DNA of 64,000 nt from CANDYO01 sp964627795 (GCA_964627795.1 CAZVLF010000002.1:1-64000), one strand, 5' to 3'. Positions 1 to 8,600 are shown, counted from the stretch's first letter. Notes: generated by a model from the letters alone, not told the origin. Numbers and translations: made by a program.

Positions 1-49
1 AGGTGGACGCACAGTTGGTGCTGGCGTTGTAGCTAAAATTTCTAAATAG
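1..49 (+). CDS. tuf: Elongation factor Tu, 3' end only
   Basis: The first 49 bases, read from position 2, encode GGRTVGAGVVAKISK and then TAG. This matches the conserved extreme C-terminus of EF-Tu (GGRTVGAGVV). EF-Tu delivers aminoacyl-tRNA to the ribosome. tuf upstream of rpsJ is the standard alphaproteobacterial arrangement, which supports the call although only 15 residues are visible. The 5' end lies outside the window. Confidence 0.85.
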   Translation, partial: GGRTVGAGVVAKISK

Positions 50-70
50 TTTATTGAGGTTGTATAAAAG

Positions 71-391
71 ATGATTAATCAGAAAATTATAATCAGACTT
101 AAAGCTTTCGATCATGAATTGTTAGATAAAGCTACAAGAGAGATTGTTACCACTGTAAATAGAACGGGTGCTGAAATTAGCGGTCCTATTCCATTACCAA
201 GAAGAATTAAAAGATTCACAGTAAACCGTTCACCTCATATTGATAAAAAGTCACGTGAACAGTTTGAAATTAGAACTTATATGAGACTAGTAATCATCAG
301 CTATCCTACAGCTCAAACTGTAGACGCACTTATGAAAGTAGACTTAGCTGCGGGTGTTGGTGTAGAAATTAAATTAGTTGGAGATCAATAA
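71..391 (+). CDS. rpsJ: 30S ribosomal protein S10
   Basis: The 106-residue product has normal length for S10, a 30S head protein that also acts as the NusE antitermination factor. The N-terminal KIIIRLKAFDHELLD and the segment GPIPLPRRIKRFTVNRSPHID are hallmark S10 sequences. A GAGG lies about 11 bases before the ATG. The TAA overlaps the rplC start by one base (TAATG), so the two genes are probably translationally coupled. Confidence 0.98.
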   Translation: MINQKIIIRLKAFDHELLDKATREIVTTVNRTGAEISGPIPLPRRIKRFTVNRSPHIDKKSREQFEIRTYMRLVIISYPTAQTVDALMKVDLAAGVGVEIKLVGDQ

Positions 392-1065
392 TGAGAACAG
401 GTTTGATTGCAAAAAAAGTTGGCATGAGTATCGTTTATGATCAGGATGGTTCGGTTACTCCAGTAACTTTACTATCTGTAGAAGATTGCCAAGTTGTTCA
501 AGTTAAGACAAAAGAAAGTGATGGTTATAGCGCTGTTCAAGTAGGTGCTGGTTCAGTGAAATTAAAAAATGTTACTAAACCTCTTAAAAATCACTTTGCT
601 AAATTTAATGTTGGTGCAAAACATAAGTTGGTTGAATTTAGAGTAAATGAGGAAGATCTAGTTTCTTCAGGTACTTCTCTTTCAGTTGCTCATTTTGTTC
701 CTGGTCAGTTTGTTGATATTACAGGTACATCTATCGGTAAAGGATTTGCTGGTTGGATGAAAAGATGGGGATTTAGAGGACTAAGAGCATCACACGGTGT
801 ATCATTAACACATCGTTCTGGTGGTTCTACGGGTCAAAGACAAGATCCTGGTCGCGTAATGAAAGGTAAAAAAATGCCTGGTCATATGGGTGCTAGAAGA
901 TCTACTGTACAAAATTTAAAAGTTATTTTTGTTGATCAAGAGAAAGGTCTTATTGGTGTTAAGGGAGCAGTTCCAGGACATAAAGACAATTATGTTATGA
1001 TCAAAGATGCGGTTAAGAAAGCTTTACCAAAAGAAGCTCCAAAACCTACTTTTGTACAAAATTAA
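391..1065 (+). CDS. rplC: 50S ribosomal protein L3
   Basis: L3 (224 residues) binds near the 3' end of 23S rRNA and helps shape the peptidyl transferase centre. The N-terminus MRTGLIAKKVGMS and the central HGVSLTHRSGGSTGQRQDPG loop are diagnostic, followed by KGKKMPGHMG. Its ATG shares a base with the rpsJ stop. Length and position after rpsJ are canonical for the S10 operon. Confidence 0.98.
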   Translation: MRTGLIAKKVGMSIVYDQDGSVTPVTLLSVEDCQVVQVKTKESDGYSAVQVGAGSVKLKNVTKPLKNHFAKFNVGAKHKLVEFRVNEEDLVSSGTSLSVAHFVPGQFVDITGTSIGKGFAGWMKRWGFRGLRASHGVSLTHRSGGSTGQRQDPGRVMKGKKMPGHMGARRSTVQNLKVIFVDQEKGLIGVKGAVPGHKDNYVMIKDAVKKALPKEAPKPTFVQN

Positions 1066-1092
1066 TTTTAGAGAATAATGGAGAGCTGATCA

Positions 1093-1713
1093 ATGAAAGT
1101 TGCAGTTAGAAATTTAGATAATCAAGTAGTAGGCGAAGTTTCTCTTGCTGAAGATATTTATGGACAGGTTATTAGGCCTGACATACTTCACAGTGTAGTT
1201 AACTGGCAGAGAGCTAGGAAACAAGCTGGTACACATAAAACAAAGGGTTTAGACGAAGTATCAGGCACAGGTAAAAAGCCTTACAAACAAAAAGGTACTG
1301 GTAACGCTCGTTTAGGTACTTTAAGAGCACCTCAATGCCGTGGTGGTGCTACAATATTTGGACCACAAGTACGTTCTCATGCATTTGAGCTGCCTAAAAA
1401 AATTAGAAAGCTGGGTCTTAAAATAGCATTATCGAGCAAATTAGCTGAACAAAAGTTAGTTGTGATTGATAGAGCAGTTTTAAGTGAGCCAAAAACATCT
1501 TTATTAGACAAAAAACTAAAAGGATTCAACAACAGTTCTATTCTTCTTATAGGTGGCAACGATATAGATAATAATTTTAAACTTGCAGCTAAAAATTTAG
1601 TAAATATTGATGTGTTACCTACTATAGGTGCTAATGTTTATGATATATTAAAGCATGACATGTTAATTTTAACTACTGATGCTATAACTGCACTTGAGGA
1701 AAGGTTACAATAA
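1093..1713 (+). CDS. rplD: 50S ribosomal protein L4
   Basis: L4 (206 residues) lines the peptide exit tunnel. The basic extended loop is visible as TGKKPYKQKGTGNARLGT followed by RAPQCRGGATIFGP at about residues 60-95, a core L4 signature. GGAGAG about seven bases upstream fixes the start. The stop overlaps the rplW ATG by one base. The shorter antisense frame within this gene is a shadow. Confidence 0.98.
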   Translation: MKVAVRNLDNQVVGEVSLAEDIYGQVIRPDILHSVVNWQRARKQAGTHKTKGLDEVSGTGKKPYKQKGTGNARLGTLRAPQCRGGATIFGPQVRSHAFELPKKIRKLGLKIALSSKLAEQKLVVIDRAVLSEPKTSLLDKKLKGFNNSSILLIGGNDIDNNFKLAAKNLVNIDVLPTIGANVYDILKHDMLILTTDAITALEERLQ

Positions 1714-2015
1714 TGACTAAAGCTATCAACATAAATTATTACGATATAATTAGAAGACCTTTAATTACGGAGAAAGCTACAATTTGTGGTGAACAAGGAA
1801 AATTCTTCTTTGAAGTGGCTGATTCAGCTAATAAGACTCTTGTTAAAAAAGCTATTGAAGCCTTATTCAATGTTAAAGTTATTCAAGTTAATATTTCTAA
1901 TACTTCAGGAAAGAAAAAATTCTTTAAAGGTCGTGAAGGTTTTAGAAGTGGGTATAAGAGAGCCATTGTTACTTTAGAGCGTGGCCAAACAATAGATATT
2001 ACATCAGGGGTATAA
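1713..2015 (+). CDS. rplW: 50S ribosomal protein L23
   Basis: L23 (100 residues) sits at the exit-tunnel rim and is the docking site for trigger factor and SRP. The motif IIRRPLITEKAT near the N-terminus and VKVIQVNISNTSGKKK with KRAIVTL later are typical. An AGGAAAGG Shine-Dalgarno lies in the end of rplD, and the start overlaps the rplD stop by one base. Confidence 0.97.
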   Translation: MTKAININYYDIIRRPLITEKATICGEQGKFFFEVADSANKTLVKKAIEALFNVKVIQVNISNTSGKKKFFKGREGFRSGYKRAIVTLERGQTIDITSGV

Positions 2016-2016
2016 G

Positions 2017-2856
2017 ATGTCTTTAAAAACATTTAATCCAGTTACGCCGTCTCTCAGAGGAACAGTTATTCTTGATCGCTCTGAATTGTGGAAAGGCAAG
2101 CCAGTAAAAACATTAACTGTAGGAAAAAATTCTACAGGTGGAAGAAATAACCAAGGTAGAATCACTTCTTGGCATAAAGGTGGTGGTCATAAGCAGAAAT
2201 ACCGTCTTGTAGACTTTAAACGAAATAAATTTGGTGTTGAAGCAATTGTAGAAAGAATTGAATATGATCCAAATCGTACTGCATTTATTGCATTAATTAA
2301 GTATACAGATGGCAATTTATCATATATAGTAGCACCACAAAAACTTGCAGTGGGTGATAAAGTTATCTCTGGGCATGATGTGGACATCAAGCCTGGTAAT
2401 GCTTTGCCACTTAGAAGTATACCTATTGGTACTATTATTCATAACGTTGAAATGAAACCTGGAAAAGGTGGGCAGCTTGCTAGATCTGCAGGTAGCTACA
2501 TCCAGTTAGTAGGAAAAGATGTTGGGAAAGCACAATTAAGGTTGCGTTCTGGAGAATTACGTGTAGTATCTGTAGACTGTATGGCAAGTATAGGATCTGT
2601 GTCTAACCCTGACCAACAAAATATAAAAATTGGTAAAGCTGGGAGAAACAGATGGCTTGGTAAAAGACCTGTAGTTCGTGGTGTAGCGATGAACCCGATT
2701 GACCACCCACATGGTGGTGGTGAAGGTAAGACTTCAGGTGGTAGACACCCATGTACGCCTTGGGGTAAATCTACAAAAGGTAAAAAGACTCGTAAGAATA
2801 AGTTAACATCTAAATTTATTATTAGATCAAGACACGCAGAAAAAGGTAGAAGATAG
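2017..2856 (+). CDS. rplB: 50S ribosomal protein L2
   Basis: L2 (279 residues) is needed for subunit association and peptidyl transfer. The N-terminal NPVTPSLRG, the central GGRNNQGRITSWHKGGGHKQ and the C-terminal VAMNPIDHPHGGGEGKTSGG (containing the conserved functional histidine region) are all present. It starts one base after the rplW stop, with GGGG about seven bases upstream. Length is normal. Confidence 0.98.
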   Translation: MSLKTFNPVTPSLRGTVILDRSELWKGKPVKTLTVGKNSTGGRNNQGRITSWHKGGGHKQKYRLVDFKRNKFGVEAIVERIEYDPNRTAFIALIKYTDGNLSYIVAPQKLAVGDKVISGHDVDIKPGNALPLRSIPIGTIIHNVEMKPGKGGQLARSAGSYIQLVGKDVGKAQLRLRSGELRVVSVDCMASIGSVSNPDQQNIKIGKAGRNRWLGKRPVVRGVAMNPIDHPHGGGEGKTSGGRHPCTPWGKSTKGKKTRKNKLTSKFIIRSRHAEKGRR

Positions 2857-2863
2857 GTAGACT

Positions 2864-3139
2864 ATGGCTAGATCAATTTGGAAAGGTCCATTTGTTGATG
2901 GGTATTTGATAAAAAAAGTTACTAAGATAATTACGTCTGGTAAAAGAGAAGTTGTAAAGACTTGGTCAAGAAGATCCACCATTATTCCTATGTTTGTTGG
3001 AATAACCTTTAACGTGTATAATGGTAAAAAATTTATTCCAGTTACAGTCCGTGAAGAAATGGTTGGTCATAAGTTTGGTGAATTCTCACCAACAAGAACT
3101 TATAATGGCCATGGTGCTGATAAGAAAGCTAAGAAATAG
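2864..3139 (+). CDS. rpsS: 30S ribosomal protein S19
   Basis: S19 (91 residues) binds 16S rRNA in the 30S head together with S13. MARSIWKGPFVDGYL at the N-terminus, TWSRRSTIIPMFVGITFNVYNG in the middle and HKFGEFSPTRTYNGH near the end are diagnostic. It lies seven bases after rplB. The TAG stop overlaps a GTG that could start rplV. Confidence 0.98.
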   Translation: MARSIWKGPFVDGYLIKKVTKIITSGKREVVKTWSRRSTIIPMFVGITFNVYNGKKFIPVTVREEMVGHKFGEFSPTRTYNGHGADKKAKK

Positions 3140-3147
3140 TGGTGATT

Positions 3148-3519
3148 ATGAAAACAAATAACAGTTTTGAAAATTTTAATATTGCTGCAGCTTCAGTTAA
3201 TAACTTGAGGGTTAGTCCTCGCAAGTTAGGGCTTGTTGCTGGTTTAATCAGAAACATGCACGTTAATAATGCTTTAGTTCAATTATCTTTCTCTAAAAAA
3301 AGAATAGCTAATGACGTCCTTAAGTGTTTAAGATCTGCTGTTGCTAATGCGGAAAATAACCATAATATGGATATTGATAATTTGTTTGTTGCTGAAGTTC
3401 AGGTTGGGAAGGCTGTAGTTATGAAGCGCTTTAGACCAAGAGCAAGAGGTAGAGGTTACAGAATTAAAAAACCATTCAGTAACTTGTCAATAAAACTAGT
3501 TGAATTTAAGGAGAATTAG
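3148..3519 (+). CDS. rplV: 50S ribosomal protein L22
   Basis: L22 lines the exit tunnel; its beta-hairpin forms the constriction. The product shows VNNLRVSPRKLGLVAGLIR and the conserved C-terminal KRFRPRARGRGYRI. I chose the ATG at 3148 (123 residues). A GTG at 3139 would add three residues and overlap the rpsS stop by one base. Neither start has a strong Shine-Dalgarno, so the choice is uncertain, but the gene is not. Confidence 0.95.
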   Translation: MKTNNSFENFNIAAASVNNLRVSPRKLGLVAGLIRNMHVNNALVQLSFSKKRIANDVLKCLRSAVANAENNHNMDIDNLFVAEVQVGKAVVMKRFRPRARGRGYRIKKPFSNLSIKLVEFKEN

Positions 3520-3522
3520 TTC

Positions 3523-4176
3523 ATGGGCCAAAAAGTTAACGCCATAGGATTGCGTATAGGTATAAATCAAACAACCGAGTCTGTTTGGTATGCAGATAAG
3601 GAATATGCAAACCAGTTGCATGAAGACCTTAAAATCAGAAACTATGTAAAAAAGACTTTAGAACAGGCTTCGATTGCTCGTATTGAGATTGAAAGATTAG
3701 TTAAAAAAATGATCATTTCTATTCACACAGCTAAGCCAGGCGTTGTAATTGGAAAAAAAGGTGCTGATATTGAGAAAATAAAAGCTAATTTAAAGAAAAT
3801 TTCTAATTGCGATATTCATTTAAATATAGTAGAAGTAAGAAAGCCTGAAACAAATGCAACCTTAATTGCAGAATCAATAGCTCAACAATTAGAAAAAAGA
3901 ATTTCCTTCAGAAGAGCAATGAAGAAGGCTATGCAGTCAGCTTTAAGATATGGTGCACAAGGTATAAGAGTAAACTGCTCTGGAAGACTAGGTGGTGCAG
4001 AAATTGCAAGAACTGAGTGGTACAGAGAAGGCAGGGTTCCATTACATACTCTAAGAGCAAATATTGACTATGGTGTTGCAAAAGCTCATACAACATACGG
4101 TGTAATCGGTGTGAAGGTTTGGGTATATAAAGGTGATTCTTCTAAGAAAGAATTACTTGATGTAAAACGAATTTAA
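3523..4176 (+). CDS. rpsC: 30S ribosomal protein S3
   Basis: S3 (217 residues) forms the mRNA entry channel of the 30S subunit. MGQKVNAIGLRIGI, the KH-domain segment GVVIGKKGADIEKI at about residues 75-90 and the C-terminal GRLGGAEIARTEWYREGRVP are hallmark sequences. GGAG inside the end of rplV provides the Shine-Dalgarno. Only three bases separate the genes. Confidence 0.98.
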   Translation: MGQKVNAIGLRIGINQTTESVWYADKEYANQLHEDLKIRNYVKKTLEQASIARIEIERLVKKMIISIHTAKPGVVIGKKGADIEKIKANLKKISNCDIHLNIVEVRKPETNATLIAESIAQQLEKRISFRRAMKKAMQSALRYGAQGIRVNCSGRLGGAEIARTEWYREGRVPLHTLRANIDYGVAKAHTTYGVIGVKVWVYKGDSSKKELLDVKRI

Positions 4177-4198
4177 ATTAGAGCAGGGGTTTTAACTA

Positions 4199-4612
4199 AT
4201 GTTAGTTCCAAAGAAGACAAAATTTAGAAAGGCTCATAAAGGTCGTATACATGGATTTGCTAAAGCTGGTGTTTCACTTGCATTTGGTAATTATGGTTTG
4301 AAAGCGCTTGAGCCTGAAAGAGTAACAGCAAGACAAATTGAAGCTGCAAGAAGGGTTATTACACGTTTTATTAAAAGACAGGGTAAACTTTGGATTAAGA
4401 TTTTCCCAGATGTGCCTGTTTCTGCAAAACCTGCTGAAGTTCGTATGGGTAAAGGTAAGGGTGCTCCTGAATATTGGGCTTGCAGAGTTAAGCCTGGCAA
4501 AATTCTTTTTGAATTAGATGGTGTTCCTGAAGAGATTGCAAGAGCAGCTTTTGAAAAAGGCGGTGCAAAACTTCCAATTAAGACAAGGTTTGTTAAGAGA
4601 ATGTGGAGTTAA
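4199..4612 (+). CDS. rplP: 50S ribosomal protein L16
   Basis: L16 (137 residues) contacts the A-site tRNA and organises 23S rRNA helices. MLVPKKTKFRKAHKGR, VTARQIEAARRVITR and RMGKGKGAPEYWACRVKPG are conserved L16 blocks. AGGGG lies about ten bases upstream. The TAA overlaps the first of two adjacent ATG codons of rpmC. Confidence 0.98.
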   Translation: MLVPKKTKFRKAHKGRIHGFAKAGVSLAFGNYGLKALEPERVTARQIEAARRVITRFIKRQGKLWIKIFPDVPVSAKPAEVRMGKGKGAPEYWACRVKPGKILFELDGVPEEIARAAFEKGGAKLPIKTRFVKRMWS

Positions 4613-4614
4613 TG

Positions 4615-4812
4615 ATGAAATATAGTGAGATGAAGAACAAAAGTGTTGATGAATTGAAAGTTCTTCTTGGAAATTTTAAAAAGGAACTATTCAATTTACG
4701 TTTCCAAAGGGCTAATGGCACTTTAACAAGTACTGCAAGGTTTTCAGTTGTGAGAAAATCAATTGCTAAAGTTTTGACAGTTCTTAATTCTTCTAATAAT
4801 GGAGGAAAATAA
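4615..4812 (+). CDS. rpmC: 50S ribosomal protein L29
   Basis: L29 is a small helical protein at the exit tunnel beside L23. The product carries the typical ELKVLLGNFKKELFNLRFQRANGTL segment split over two helices. Two ATG codons are adjacent (4612 and 4615). GGAG at 4604-4607 is better spaced for 4615, giving 65 residues beginning MKYSEMKN. The TAA shares a base with the rpsQ start. Confidence 0.95.
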   Translation: MKYSEMKNKSVDELKVLLGNFKKELFNLRFQRANGTLTSTARFSVVRKSIAKVLTVLNSSNNGGK

Positions 4813-5042
4813 TGCCTAAAAAAGTGTTACAAGGTCTAGTTGTAAGTTCTAAGGGTGATAAGTCTATAGTCGTTAAAGTAGAAAGACGTTATTCTCATCC
4901 TAAATATGGAAAAACAGTTAGTGTTTTCAAAAAATATGCAGCTCATGATCCAGAAAATCGTTTTAATGAAGGTGATATTGCTAAGATTATTGAATCTAGG
5001 CCTATCTCTAAAACGAAAAAATGGCATGTAGTTTACGAGTAA
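4812..5042 (+). CDS. rpsQ: 30S ribosomal protein S17
   Basis: S17 (76 residues) is an early 16S rRNA assembly protein with an OB fold. MPKKVLQGLVVSSKGDKSIVV, then RRYSHPKYGKTV, and IIESRPISKTKKW at the end are typical. GGAGGA seven bases upstream is one of the strongest Shine-Dalgarno sequences in the cluster. The start overlaps the rpmC stop by one base. Confidence 0.97.
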   Translation: MPKKVLQGLVVSSKGDKSIVVKVERRYSHPKYGKTVSVFKKYAAHDPENRFNEGDIAKIIESRPISKTKKWHVVYE

Positions 5043-5071
5043 TTAATTGCAGGATAGTCGAGGATAATGTC

Positions 5072-5440
5072 ATGATTCAGATGCAAACAAGATTAGAAGT
5101 CGCAGATAATTCTGGTGCTAAACAAGTACAATGTATTAAAGTTCTTGGTGGTACTCATAGAACAATTGCGACAATTGGCGATATTATAGTTGTTTCAGTG
5201 AAATCAGCTGTGCCAAGAGGTAAAGTTAAGAAAGGTGAAAAATATCGTGCAGTTATAGTAAGAATTGCAAAAGAAGTTCGTCGTAACGATGGTAGCTATG
5301 TTAAGTTTGACGAAAATGCAGTTGTTTTAATTAACAAGCAAGGTGATACTGTTGGTACACGGGTATTTGGTCCAGTAAGTAGAGAATTGCGTGCTAAAAA
5401 CTTTAGTAAAATAATTTCGTTAGCTCCAGAGGTATTATAA
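5072..5440 (+). CDS. rplN: 50S ribosomal protein L14
   Basis: L14 (122 residues) binds 23S rRNA and forms an intersubunit bridge to 16S rRNA. The ATG at 5072 gives the family's usual start MIQMQTRLEVADNSGAK, with GAGGA about eight bases upstream; an earlier in-frame ATG at 5021 would lie inside rpsQ and is rejected. The central SVKSAVPRGKVKKGEKY and C-terminal FGPVSRELR are conserved. Confidence 0.97.
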   Translation: MIQMQTRLEVADNSGAKQVQCIKVLGGTHRTIATIGDIIVVSVKSAVPRGKVKKGEKYRAVIVRIAKEVRRNDGSYVKFDENAVVLINKQGDTVGTRVFGPVSRELRAKNFSKIISLAPEVL

Positions 5441-5442
5441 TT

Positions 5443-5766
5443 ATGGTAAAGTGTAAGTTAAGAAAAGGCGATGTAGTTGTAGTTATTACTGGAAAAGACA
5501 AAGGCAAACAAGGTGAAATTTTAAAAATGTTTCCATCTGAAGCGAGAGCTCTTGTTTCTGGTGTAAATATGGTGACAAAGCATCAAAAGGCAACCAGAAC
5601 AGCAGAAGCTGGTATTGTTAGAAAAGAAGCAAAGATTCAAATTTCAAATCTTGCTTTTTTAGGAAGTGACGGTAAACCAACAAAGATTTCTTTCAAGATA
5701 TTGGAAAACGGAAAAAAAGTTCGCGTTGCAAAAAGAACTGGCGAAATAATAGAAAATAAAAATTAG
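5443..5766 (+). CDS. rplX: 50S ribosomal protein L24
   Basis: L24 (107 residues) is an assembly initiator with a KOW domain, seen here as LRKGDVVVVITGKDKGKQGEIL at the N-terminus. NMVTKHQKATR and a basic tail follow as in other bacterial L24. It begins two bases after rplN, whose end supplies AGAGGT as Shine-Dalgarno. Confidence 0.97.
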   Translation: MVKCKLRKGDVVVVITGKDKGKQGEILKMFPSEARALVSGVNMVTKHQKATRTAEAGIVRKEAKIQISNLAFLGSDGKPTKISFKILENGKKVRVAKRTGEIIENKN

Positions 5767-5787
5767 TCTAGGCTATAAGAGGATACG

Positions 5788-6324
5788 ATGGATCGTTTTG
5801 AAACGTTATATAAGAATGTAGTAACAAAAAAACTCCAAGAAGAGTTTAATTACTCAAATAAAATGGAGCTACCAAAAATAGTAAAAGTTTGTATTAACAT
5901 GGGTGTTGGTGAAGCTGTTAAAGACAGTAAAATAATCAATAACGCAGTTGCTGACTTAACATCTATTTCTGGTCAAAAGCCTGTTATTTGTTTAGCTAAA
6001 AAAGCTAATGCTGCATTTAAAACAAGAATAGGAATGCCAATTGGTTGTAAGGTTACCTTACGTGGAAAGCGTATGTATGAGTTCTTAGAGCGTTTAATTC
6101 TCGTAGCTTTGCCAAGATGTAGAGATTTAAGGCCATTTACTGTTAAAAATTGTGATGGAAGAGGGAATTTTTCTTTTGGGATAAAGGAACAAATCGTTTT
6201 TCCTGAGATCAACTATGATAAGATTGATGCAATCCGCGGTATGGATATTACAGTTGTTACTACAGCTAAAACTGACAAAGAAGCAAAAAGCTTGTTGTCA
6301 GGTATGAATTTTCCGTTTAACTAA
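5788..6324 (+). CDS. rplE: 50S ribosomal protein L5
   Basis: L5 (178 residues) binds 5S rRNA and touches the P-site tRNA. PKIVKVCINMGVGEAVKDSKI, the loop GQKPVICLAKKANAAFKTR and FPEINYDKIDAIRGMDITVVT near the end are diagnostic. GAGGA sits five to six bases before the ATG. The antisense frame in the middle is a shadow. Confidence 0.97.
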   Translation: MDRFETLYKNVVTKKLQEEFNYSNKMELPKIVKVCINMGVGEAVKDSKIINNAVADLTSISGQKPVICLAKKANAAFKTRIGMPIGCKVTLRGKRMYEFLERLILVALPRCRDLRPFTVKNCDGRGNFSFGIKEQIVFPEINYDKIDAIRGMDITVVTTAKTDKEAKSLLSGMNFPFN

Positions 6325-6344
6325 TAAACTATTAGGTATTTTAT

Positions 6345-6650
6345 ATGGCAAAGGTAAGTGCAATAGATAAAAATAAAAAAAGAATAGCTAAGGCAAAAAA
6401 CGCCCATGCTAAAAGATCAAAATTAAAGGATGTTATTTACAACAAGAGTTTACCTTTAGAGGAAAGATTTGCAGCTATTCAAAAGCTTGCATCTTTGCCA
6501 AGAAATAGCTCTGCTGTTAGAGTAAGAAGAAGATGTGAAATAACTGGTAGACCAAGAGGAAATTATCGTTTCTTTGGTCTATGTCGAAATATGTTGCGTG
6601 AGCTAGCCTCATCTGGTAAATTGCCAGGCGTAATTAAAGCAAGTTGGTAA
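6345..6650 (+). CDS. rpsN: 30S ribosomal protein S14, zinc-independent form
   Basis: S14 (101 residues) is a late-assembly 30S head protein. The long form seen in proteobacteria is recognised by length and by RRRCEITGRPRGNYRFFGLCRNMLRE split around the conserved GRPRG. The zinc-ribbon CxxC pairs of the short form are absent. It lies 20 bases after rplE with a weak GGT-type Shine-Dalgarno. Confidence 0.97.
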   Translation: MAKVSAIDKNKKRIAKAKNAHAKRSKLKDVIYNKSLPLEERFAAIQKLASLPRNSSAVRVRRRCEITGRPRGNYRFFGLCRNMLRELASSGKLPGVIKASW

Positions 6651-6667
6651 GTAGGAGATTTTAGATA

Positions 6668-7072
6668 ATGTCGCATAGTGATCCTTTAGCAGATATGCTA
6701 ACAAGAATTAGAAATGGCCAGGCAGCAAGACTTACAAATGTTGTTGCTCCATATTCTAATTTACATGTAGCTGTTTTACAGGTTCTTAAAGATGAAGGTT
6801 ATGTCGCTTCATTTACAAAAGAAGAAGTTAGAAAAAATGTATACATGATAAATATCAGGCTTAAATATTTTCAAGATTCTGGAGTTATTAAGTCTATTAC
6901 ACGTGTTTCCAAACCTGGTAAGCGTGTTTATTATTCAATTGATGAATTAAAAGAAAACCAATACCGTAATGGCTTAGGAATTGTTATTCTTTCCACGCCA
7001 AAAGGTGTTATTTCTGATAAAAGTGCTCTTCACCATAATGTTGGTGGTGAAGTACTATGTAAAGTTTTCTAA
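6668..7072 (+). CDS. rpsH: 30S ribosomal protein S8
   Basis: S8 (134 residues) is a central-domain 16S rRNA binder and, in other bacteria, the translational repressor of the spc operon. SHSDPLADMLTRIRNGQAA opens the protein and GLGIVILSTPKGVISDKSA with GGEVLCKVF closes it. GGAG about ten bases before the ATG marks the start. Confidence 0.98.
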   Translation: MSHSDPLADMLTRIRNGQAARLTNVVAPYSNLHVAVLQVLKDEGYVASFTKEEVRKNVYMINIRLKYFQDSGVIKSITRVSKPGKRVYYSIDELKENQYRNGLGIVILSTPKGVISDKSALHHNVGGEVLCKVF

Positions 7073-7084
7073 GAGGTATTAAAT

Positions 7085-7624
7085 ATGTCACGTATTGGGA
7101 AACAACCTGTTGCCGTGCCTGCGGGAATTGATATTAATCTTACCGATGATGTAATTACTGTGTCAGGTAAATTAGGTAAATTATCTTATCCTTTTAATGG
7201 AAAGGTTGTTATTGAATATAATAAAGAAAGTTCTTCTATTGCAGTATCACCTAAAAGTGATGATAAAAAAGGACGCGCAATGTGGGGATTATCTCGTACA
7301 TTGATTAATAATATGATCACTGGTGTTTCAAGCGGTTTTACTAAAACATTAGATGTTAATGGTGTAGGTTACAAGGCATCTATTGCTGGTAATATATTGA
7401 CATTATATCTAGGTTATAGCCATGATATTAAATTTATAATACCGCAAGGAATTGAAATAAAATGTCCTAAGCCAACACAAATTGAAATATTTGGTTATGA
7501 TAAACAACAAGTTGGTGAAGTTGCAGCACTTATTAGGTCACTTAGAAAGCCTGAACCATATAAAGGTAAAGGTATTAAGTATGCTGATGAGGTTATTGTA
7601 CGTAAAGTTGGTAAGAAGAAGTAG
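7085..7624 (+). CDS. rplF: 50S ribosomal protein L6
   Basis: L6 (179 residues) has two similar domains and lies near the GTPase-associated centre. MSRIGKQPVAVPAGI at the N-terminus and the C-terminal RKPEPYKGKGIKYADE are hallmarks. GAGGT lies eight bases upstream. Spacing to rpsH is 12 bases. Confidence 0.98.
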   Translation: MSRIGKQPVAVPAGIDINLTDDVITVSGKLGKLSYPFNGKVVIEYNKESSSIAVSPKSDDKKGRAMWGLSRTLINNMITGVSSGFTKTLDVNGVGYKASIAGNILTLYLGYSHDIKFIIPQGIEIKCPKPTQIEIFGYDKQQVGEVAALIRSLRKPEPYKGKGIKYADEVIVRKVGKKK

Positions 7625-7632
7625 GTGTTAAA

Positions 7633-7998
7633 ATGAGTAGTTCATTAACAAAAAATAAAAGAAAAACTAAATTAGCAAGCAGAGTTCGTTATAAGCTAAA
7701 ACAAAGACGTAATACTCGTCCACGTTTAAGTGTTTTTTGTTCTAACTGCCACATTTATGCTCAGATAATTGATGACACTAAAGGTGTTACCTTAGCAGCA
7801 GCTTCAACTTTAAGTGAAGAGTTGGCTAGTTTACCAAAAAGATCAAATAAAGAATCTGCAGCTAAAGTCGGTGAGCTTATTGCAAATAAAGCTAAAAAAG
7901 CTGGTATAGGTGAAGTAGTATTCGATCGTGGAAACAAGCTATATCATGGTAAGGTAAAAGCATTGGCGGACGCTGCTAGAGCAGTATTGTCATTCTAA
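7633..7998 (+). CDS. rplR: 50S ribosomal protein L18
   Basis: L18 (121 residues) binds 5S rRNA with L5 and L25. The basic N-terminus is followed by RPRLSVFCSNCHIYAQIIDD and the C-terminal VVFDRGNKLYHGKVKALADAAR, both diagnostic. It follows rplF by eight bases with a GGT-type Shine-Dalgarno. Confidence 0.97.
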   Translation: MSSSLTKNKRKTKLASRVRYKLKQRRNTRPRLSVFCSNCHIYAQIIDDTKGVTLAAASTLSEELASLPKRSNKESAAKVGELIANKAKKAGIGEVVFDRGNKLYHGKVKALADAARAVLSF

Positions 7999-8020
7999 TC
8001 AGTAATTATATAGGTATAAA

Positions 8021-8575
8021 ATGGCTTCAAATAATAATGACAATCTAAACAATGAATCAGAATACAAAGAAGTTCTTGTTTCTGTAAGAAGAGTTGCAAA
8101 AGTTGTTAAAGGTGGTAGAAGATTTGGTTTTTCTGTAGTAGTAGTAGCTGGTAACACCAAAGGACTTGTTGGATATGGACTTGGTAAAGCTAAAGAAGTT
8201 ATGGAAGCAAAAGCAAAAGCATCACAGGCTGCTAAAAAATCACTTATGAGAGTTTCTCTAAAAGAAAATAGAACTATTCATCATGATGTTATAGGGCATT
8301 CAGGTGCTGGTAGAGTTCTATTAAGATCAGCTCCTGCAGGTACTGGTATTATTGCTGGTGGTGCAATGCGTGCTGTTTTTGAGATGCTAGGTGTTCATGA
8401 TGTTGTTGCAAAATCATTAGGTTCATCAAATGTTCATAATATGGTTGGTGCAACTTTTGATGCCTTAAAAAACTTGTCGTCTCCTAAATTGATTGCTGAA
8501 AGAAGAGGAAAAAAAATTAGTGATGTATTTGCTAATCGTAAGGGTAAATCAGAATCTAAGGAGGCCACTAATTAA
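8021..8575 (+). CDS. rpsE: 30S ribosomal protein S5
   Basis: S5 (184 residues) functions in decoding fidelity and forms the mRNA entry with S3 and S4. The N-terminal RRVAKVVKGGRRFGFSVVVV and the GYGLGKAKEV segment are diagnostic, as is APAGTGIIAGGAMRAVFE. The charged Asn/Ser-rich tails are a little longer than in E. coli. The stop lies in a 22-base perfect palindrome. Confidence 0.97.
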   Translation: MASNNNDNLNNESEYKEVLVSVRRVAKVVKGGRRFGFSVVVVAGNTKGLVGYGLGKAKEVMEAKAKASQAAKKSLMRVSLKENRTIHHDVIGHSGAGRVLLRSAPAGTGIIAGGAMRAVFEMLGVHDVVAKSLGSSNVHNMVGATFDALKNLSSPKLIAERRGKKISDVFANRKGKSESKEATN

Positions 8576-8600
8576 TTTTAAAATTAATTAAGGTAATATT

